The notes beneath the pieces were generated by a model that worked only from the letters and a program-made list of their open reading frames with translations, had not been told where the DNA came from and searched no databases. Position numbers and translations under genes: made by a program. From JAVXTH01 sp036641395 (GTDB lineage: Bacteria > Bacillota_I > Bacilli_A > Erysipelotrichales > Erysipelotrichaceae), in contig JAVWEY010000020.1 of NCBI GenBank assembly GCA_036641395.1, positions 1 through 29,919 on the forward strand: a stretch of DNA of 29,919 nt, written 5' to 3'. This document shows, piece after piece, positions 26,603 to 29,919 of this stretch. Numbering within the stretch: position 1 is the first letter of the stretch; every line of letters starts with the position of its first letter.

Positions 26603-26603
26603 T

Positions 26604-26942
26604 ATGAGTAAATTAATGAAGCAGTTAAAGAATTATGGTGCCGATATTGATGGGATTATGAATCGTTTCTTAGAGGATGAAGTTTTATATGAAAGTTGTT
26701 TTAAAACGTTTTTAAAGGATGATTCTTTTGTGAAACTTGGGGAAGCAATTGAGGAGTTAAATTATGAACAAGCATTTGAATATGCGCATACTTTAAAAGG
26801 TGTGAGTGGGAATATGGGACTTATCCCACTATATGATTATATATGCCGTATTGTTGAGGAACTAAGAGCAAAAGAATATGAAACTCTAGAGAGTGATTAT
26901 CATGAAATGATGAAACAATATAAACGCTTAGAAGAACTCTAA
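26604..26942 (+). CDS. stand-alone histidine phosphotransfer (HPt) protein
   Basis: Small phosphorelay intermediate, 112 residues, mostly helical. The HPt core motif AHTLKGVSGNMGL places the phospho-acceptor at His62; the preceding helix and the C-terminal helix with VEELRAKEYE complete the four-helix bundle. It should accept phosphate from the receiver domains of the two hybrid kinases and pass it to the receivers of the GGDEF/EAL protein. The ATG at 26604, one base after the kinase stop, follows AAAGGA; an in-frame ATG at 26541 lies inside the kinase gene without a ribosome binding site and adds 21 residues foreign to the fold. Last gene of the operon, followed by a strong terminator. Confidence 0.9.
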   Translation: MSKLMKQLKNYGADIDGIMNRFLEDEVLYESCFKTFLKDDSFVKLGEAIEELNYEQAFEYAHTLKGVSGNMGLIPLYDYICRIVEELRAKEYETLESDYHEMMKQYKRLEEL

Positions 26943-26950
26943 ATTAAAGG

Positions 26951-26984
26951 ACACCTTGTTGATTATAAACAAGGTGTTTGTTTT
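26951..26984 (+). terminator. rho-independent terminator of the phosphorelay operon
   Basis: ACACCTTGTT (26951-26960) pairs perfectly with AACAAGGTGT (26968-26977), loop GATTATA, followed by TTGTTTT. Strongest terminator hairpin in the window. Confidence 0.85.
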
Positions 26985-26998
26985 CATAAGGTGTTATA

Positions 26999-27035
26999 TT
27001 AACATCAGACTACTTCATATGTTATACTGATAACA
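26999..27035 (+). promoter_or_regulatory. promoter of the CcdA-thioredoxin gene with overlapping Rex-like operator
   Basis: TTAACA (26999-27004), 18-bp spacer, TATACT (27023-27028) with extended -10 TGT. A perfect inverted repeat TGTTAT-ACTG-ATAACA at 27020-27035 covers the -10. Its TGTTA and TAACA half-sites match those of the redox repressor Rex (TTGTTAA-N4-TTAACAA in clostridia), but the inner and outermost positions differ, so this is a candidate only. Confidence 0.5.
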
Positions 27036-27055
27036 CGAATATATGAGGTATGGCT

Positions 27056-28195
27056 ATGAACCATGTTGATTTGAATTATTACTTAGTTTTTGTAGAAGGC
27101 TTATTATCTTTTTTTGCACCTTGTATTCTACCAATTTTGCCATTATATATAGGTTATTTAAGTGGAAATGCTAAGCAAAAGGATCAGGATGGAAAGATTA
27201 TATATCAACAAAATAAAGTATTCCTTAATACACTATTTTTTGTATTAGGAATTGCTTCGACTTTCTTTTTGTTAGGTTTTTCTTTCACAACTTTCGCATC
27301 TTATATAAAAGGAAATAGTCTTTGGCTAGCAAGAATTGGTGGTGCTTTCATCTTAATTTTTGGCTTAATCCAATTAGATGTTTTTAAGCCTTCTTTTATG
27401 AAAAAAGAATATCATTTAAAACATCATCTACCGCTAGAAAAAATGAATTATTTCATTGCTTTCGCAATCGGCTTTTTCTTTAGCTTCTCATGGACACCAT
27501 GTGTTGGGCCAATGTTTTCCAGCGTTTTAATTATGGCTGGGAATAGCGATAGTATTTGGATAGGAATATTATTAGTAAGCCTATATACATTAGGTTTTGT
27601 GCTGCCTTTTCTACTGTTAGGAATTTTCACTACAAGCGTTTTGAATTTACTTAAGAAGTATCAAAAGATATTAAGTATGAGTATCAAGATTGGTGGAGTA
27701 TTATTAATCTTAATCGGAGGAAAGATGATTTTTGATACGATTCAATTTAATGAACCAACCACTCAGAAAAGTGAAATAAAAGCTCCTCAAATAACTTGGA
27801 GTGGAATCGATAATCAAGAATATCGAGTGAGCGATGATGTAGGAAAGCGGGTCATGGTTTTCTTCTGGGCAGAGTGGTGTGGTTATTGTAAGAAGGAATT
27901 ACCAATCATCCAAGAACTCTACCAAGAATATGGTTTGAATAAAAAAGATGTCGCAATTATAAGTGTAGTAAAACCAGAAGATAATTATTCGAAAGAAGAT
28001 TATATTGCTTTTATGAAAGAGAATATGTATGATTTCCCTATTTATTTTGATGATGGAAGTGGATTCAGTGCATACCAAATATCATCCTTTCCGACAACGT
28101 TTATGATAAAAGAAAATGGTGAAGTATTAGGTTATGTAAGTGGGGCATTACCAAAAGAAAACATCGTTGATTTAATCAATAAAACAAAAAAATAG
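27056..28195 (+). CDS. CcdA-type thiol-disulfide transporter fused to a TlpA-like thioredoxin domain
   Basis: Moves reducing equivalents across the membrane and delivers them outside through a fused thioredoxin-like domain. Residues 1-235 form the six-helix CcdA/DsbD core with redox cysteines Cys23 (FAPCILPILPLYIGY) and Cys149 (WTPCVGPM). Residues 245-379 form a TlpA/ResA-like domain with CGYC at 275-278 and the cis-Pro segment SSFPTTFMI. Total 379 residues. In bacteria lacking cytochrome c such fusions typically keep surface methionine sulfoxide reductases or other extracytoplasmic thiol proteins reduced; no such partner is adjacent here. ATG 27056 is chosen over ATG 27050 because GAGG at 27045-27048 is too close to the latter. 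Confidence 0.88.
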   Translation: MNHVDLNYYLVFVEGLLSFFAPCILPILPLYIGYLSGNAKQKDQDGKIIYQQNKVFLNTLFFVLGIASTFFLLGFSFTTFASYIKGNSLWLARIGGAFILIFGLIQLDVFKPSFMKKEYHLKHHLPLEKMNYFIAFAIGFFFSFSWTPCVGPMFSSVLIMAGNSDSIWIGILLVSLYTLGFVLPFLLLGIFTTSVLNLLKKYQKILSMSIKIGGVLLILIGGKMIFDTIQFNEPTTQKSEIKAPQITWSGIDNQEYRVSDDVGKRVMVFFWAEWCGYCKKELPIIQELYQEYGLNKKDVAIISVVKPEDNYSKEDYIAFMKENMYDFPIYFDDGSGFSAYQISSFPTTFMIKENGEVLGYVSGALPKENIVDLINKTKK

Positions 28196-28212
28196 TAGCC
28201 GATTGGCTACTA
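28193..28212 (-). terminator. terminator of the alcohol dehydrogenase gene
   Basis: TAGTAGCC (28193-28200) and GGCTACTA (28205-28212) form an 8-bp stem with a 4-nt loop. On the minus strand it is followed by TTTTTTTGTTTT, so it terminates the dehydrogenase transcript; in the plus direction there is no T run. It overlaps the stop of the CcdA fusion. Confidence 0.8.
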
Positions 28213-28214
28213 CA

Positions 28215-29375
28215 TTATAAAGATGCTTTATAGATTTTCAACACATCGTCTTTTGTTAGTGGTACATAAGCATTCGCAAGCGATTTACTACCACTAATTG
28301 CCATTGCCTCAAAGTATTTATCGTTGATACCTAGTTGAGTTAAGTTTGACGATATGCCAAGTGATATAAAGAAATCCTGAGTTGCCTTAATTGCTAGATT
28401 GGCAATTTCATAAGGATCAAGACGTGAATCAATGTGCCAAACATTAACGCCATATTCCACAAATTTATTAAGGGTTGTATCGTTTAAAATGTGTTCCATC
28501 CAGTGTGGGGTAAGAATCGCAAGGCCAACTCCATGGGTAATGTCGTAGTAAGCACTTAATTCATGTTCGATTGGGTGAACACTCCAAACACCACTTTTAC
28601 CATATTTTAATAAACCATTAATGGCCCAACTACCAGCCCACATTAGATTCTCTCGAGCTTCATAATTGTTTGGATCTTTTAAAGCGATTGGGCCATATTT
28701 AATACAAGTTAAAAGTAAACTCTCGGCGATGCGATCTAACATAAATGTACCAGAATTACCTTTAAAATATTCTTCTAAGATATGTGACATAATATCAGCG
28801 GTACCAGCTGCAGTGTGATAACTATTTACAGTAAATGTGTAAGTCGGATCAAGGATAGAATAACGAGGAGCCATATCCGGGTGGCCTACTCCGACTTTTT
28901 CATGTGTTTTTAAATTTGAAATAACCGCACCATGATCCATTTCGGAACCAGTCGCTGCTAGGGTAAGGATTGAAATGATTGGCAAGACATGTTTAATTTT
29001 TGTTTTATCTTTTACTAAGTCCCAAACATCACCTTGATAATCAATTGCGGAAGCGATTACTTTAGCACAATCAATGGTACTGCCTCCTCCGACTGCAAGT
29101 ATTACTTCTGCGTGGAAGGTACGGCATAACTCCACACCTTTCATAACTGACTCTACACGGGGATTGGGTTCAATACCACTTAGTTCTACCCATTTAATAT
29201 TATGTTCCTCAAAGATAGTTATAACTTCATCATAGAGGCCGATGCTCTTAATACTTCCACCACCATAAGCAAGTAATACTCTATTACCATATTCTTTGAT
29301 ACAACTTGCAAGGTGTTGAATTTGTCCTTTTCCAAAATATACTTTTGTTGGGATATCATATAGAAAATTTTCCAT
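28215..29375 (-). CDS. iron-containing alcohol dehydrogenase, YqhD/BdhA type
   Basis: NAD(P)H-dependent reductase of aldehydes to alcohols, 386 residues, group III metal-dependent alcohol dehydrogenase. Cofactor-binding glycine motifs are YGGGS (37-41) and VGGGSTID (95-102). Metal ligands Asp194, His198, His267 and His281 fall exactly at the numbers known for Escherichia coli YqhD, in the segments TADIMSHILEEYF and HPIEHELSAYYDITHG. This supports YqhD or clostridial butanol dehydrogenase BdhA over the AdhE or glycerol dehydrogenase groups. It likely disposes of reducing power during fermentation or detoxifies aldehydes. A very strong AAAGGAGG precedes the ATG, and TATAAT on the minus strand (29402-29397) lies about 20 nt upstream. 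Stands alone between a terminator and a divergent tRNA gene. Confidence 0.9.
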   Translation of the reverse strand: MENFLYDIPTKVYFGKGQIQHLASCIKEYGNRVLLAYGGGSIKSIGLYDEVITIFEEHNIKWVELSGIEPNPRVESVMKGVELCRTFHAEVILAVGGGSTIDCAKVIASAIDYQGDVWDLVKDKTKIKHVLPIISILTLAATGSEMDHGAVISNLKTHEKVGVGHPDMAPRYSILDPTYTFTVNSYHTAAGTADIMSHILEEYFKGNSGTFMLDRIAESLLLTCIKYGPIALKDPNNYEARENLMWAGSWAINGLLKYGKSGVWSVHPIEHELSAYYDITHGVGLAILTPHWMEHILNDTTLNKFVEYGVNVWHIDSRLDPYEIANLAIKATQDFFISLGISSNLTQLGINDKYFEAMAISGSKSLANAYVPLTKDDVLKIYKASL

Positions 29376-29427
29376 TACAATTTCCTCCTTTCAATTATTA
29401 TAAACCAAAATATTTGAAATAGGTACA

Positions 29428-29456
29428 TTGTTTTTTAAGGAAAAATATTGTATGAT
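29428..29456 (+). promoter_or_regulatory. promoter of tRNA-Leu(GAG)
   Basis: TTGTTT (29428-29433), 17-bp spacer, TATGAT (29451-29456); the tRNA starts 17 nt later. Confidence 0.6.
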
Positions 29457-29472
29457 AAATGCGTTATCAAAT

Positions 29473-29558
29473 GCGGTCGTGGTGGAATGGCAGACACGCT
29501 AGCTTGAGGTGCTAGTGAGAGCAATCTTGTGTGAGTTCAAATCTCATCGTCCGCACCA
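29473..29558 (+). tRNA. tRNA-Leu, anticodon GAG
   Basis: Class II tRNA of 86 nt with long variable arm. Anticodon stem CTAGC/GCTAG with loop TTGAGGT (GAG at 29506-29508), T stem GTGAG/CTCAT with loop TTCAAAT, discriminator A and encoded CCA. Acceptor GCGGTCG pairs with CGTCCGC except for a T-T mismatch at pair 5-68. Confidence 0.93.
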
Positions 29559-29569
29559 TTTAACAGTAG

Positions 29570-29593
29570 AAACCTTTATAATAAGGTTTTTTT
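29570..29593 (+). terminator. terminator after tRNA-Leu
   Basis: AAACCTT (29570-29576) pairs with AAGGTTT (29583-29589), loop TATAAT, then T run. Confidence 0.7.
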
Positions 29594-29737
29594 ATATACT
29601 TAAATAGAATGTGGCATATTATTGGCATATATTATTAATGTATATAATATAATGGCAAAATTAAACTAAATATATCGAAATATTCATAAAAAATGACGAT
29701 TTTCCATTATTTATTGACTATATTTACATTTGTGATA

Positions 29738-29785
29738 CTAAATACCATAAAATAAACTTAAGAAATATTATATTATGGTATTTAG
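29738..29785. repeat. 48-bp dyad in the gene-free end of the window
   Basis: CTAAATACCATAA (29738-29750) and TTATGGTATTTAG (29773-29785) are perfect reverse complements over 13 bp; after one mismatch four further pairs extend the arms to 18 positions. The 9-bp word ATTTACATT stands on both sides as a direct repeat (29722-29730, 29790-29798). No T run follows, so it is not an ordinary terminator. The rest of 29594-29919 has no gene I can support. Confidence 0.55.
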
Positions 29786-29868
29786 GAAGATTTACATTAA
29801 AAAGTAGTTATTTATTGTTAAAACTAAGAAAGAATCGCATGAATAGATTGAAACTAACGCAAAATCGC

Positions 29869-29897
29869 TTGTAATTGAAAATAACTTAAGATATAAT
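29869..29897 (+). promoter_or_regulatory. promoter firing out of the window
   Basis: TTGTAA (29869-29874), exactly 17 bp, TATAAT (29892-29897). Expected start about 29904, so a transcript begins in the last bases; what it encodes is beyond the window. Confidence 0.55.
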
Positions 29898-29919
29898 TAA
29901 TTCGCTGGTCAGCATCTTC

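Noticed and set aside
26541..26603. Earlier start for the HPt gene
   Set aside because: Would overlap the kinase gene by 62 nt, has no ribosome binding site and adds residues outside the HPt fold.
29738..29785. Insertion sequence end or terminator
   Set aside because: No transposase, no second copy in the window, no target duplication and no T run after the stem; left as a dyad of unknown role.
1..29919. CRISPR arrays, prophage or toxin-antitoxin modules
   Set aside because: No regularly spaced repeats, Cas, phage or paired small toxin genes were seen on either strand.

Overview
The window is AT-rich DNA (roughly two thirds A+T) from a low-GC Firmicute. Teichoic acid genes, a stand-alone MreB, an ECF transporter S component, CCA-encoding tRNA genes, sigma-A promoters with extended -10 elements and AGGAGG-type ribosome binding sites all fit this. 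An Erysipelotrichia-type gut bacterium is my best guess, but no single gene proves it. I see no phage, insertion sequence or CRISPR array.

Layout. (1) 3-347: the 3' end of dihydroorotase. (2) 508-7534: a six-gene wall teichoic acid cassette. It holds export ABC permease and ATPase (TagG, TagH), the CDP-glycerol-making enzyme TagD, and three different CDP-glycerol glycerophosphotransferases; the first of these carries a 515-residue N-terminal region I cannot assign. (3) 7725-11670: an ATPase and a very large FtsX-type permease with a long extracytoplasmic coiled coil. (4) 11697-13568, minus strand: a MATE transporter and an ECF S component, divergent from an EamA transporter at 13740-14645. 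(5) 14768-16257: MreB and an O6-alkylguanine-DNA alkyltransferase. (6) 16332-16729: two tRNA-Arg genes (CCG and CCT), each with its own promoter and terminator.

(7) 16933-26985 is the most interesting part: one apparent operon with a consensus promoter, a 160-nt leader able to form alternative hairpins, a 21-codon leader ORF overlapping the next gene by ATGA, and four signalling genes. These encode a REC-degenerate GGDEF-EAL-PAS-REC-GGDEF-Cys-rich protein, two soluble PAS hybrid histidine kinases, and a stand-alone HPt. Together they look like a self-contained multistep phosphorelay whose only visible output is synthesis and breakdown of cyclic di-GMP. No DNA-binding regulator is present.

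(8) 27056-28195: a CcdA-thioredoxin fusion behind a promoter overlapped by a Rex-like inverted repeat. (9) 28215-29375, minus strand: a YqhD/BdhA-type iron-dependent alcohol dehydrogenase. (10) 29473-29558: tRNA-Leu(GAG), followed by about 360 nt without a gene that contain a 48-bp dyad and a promoter firing out of the window.
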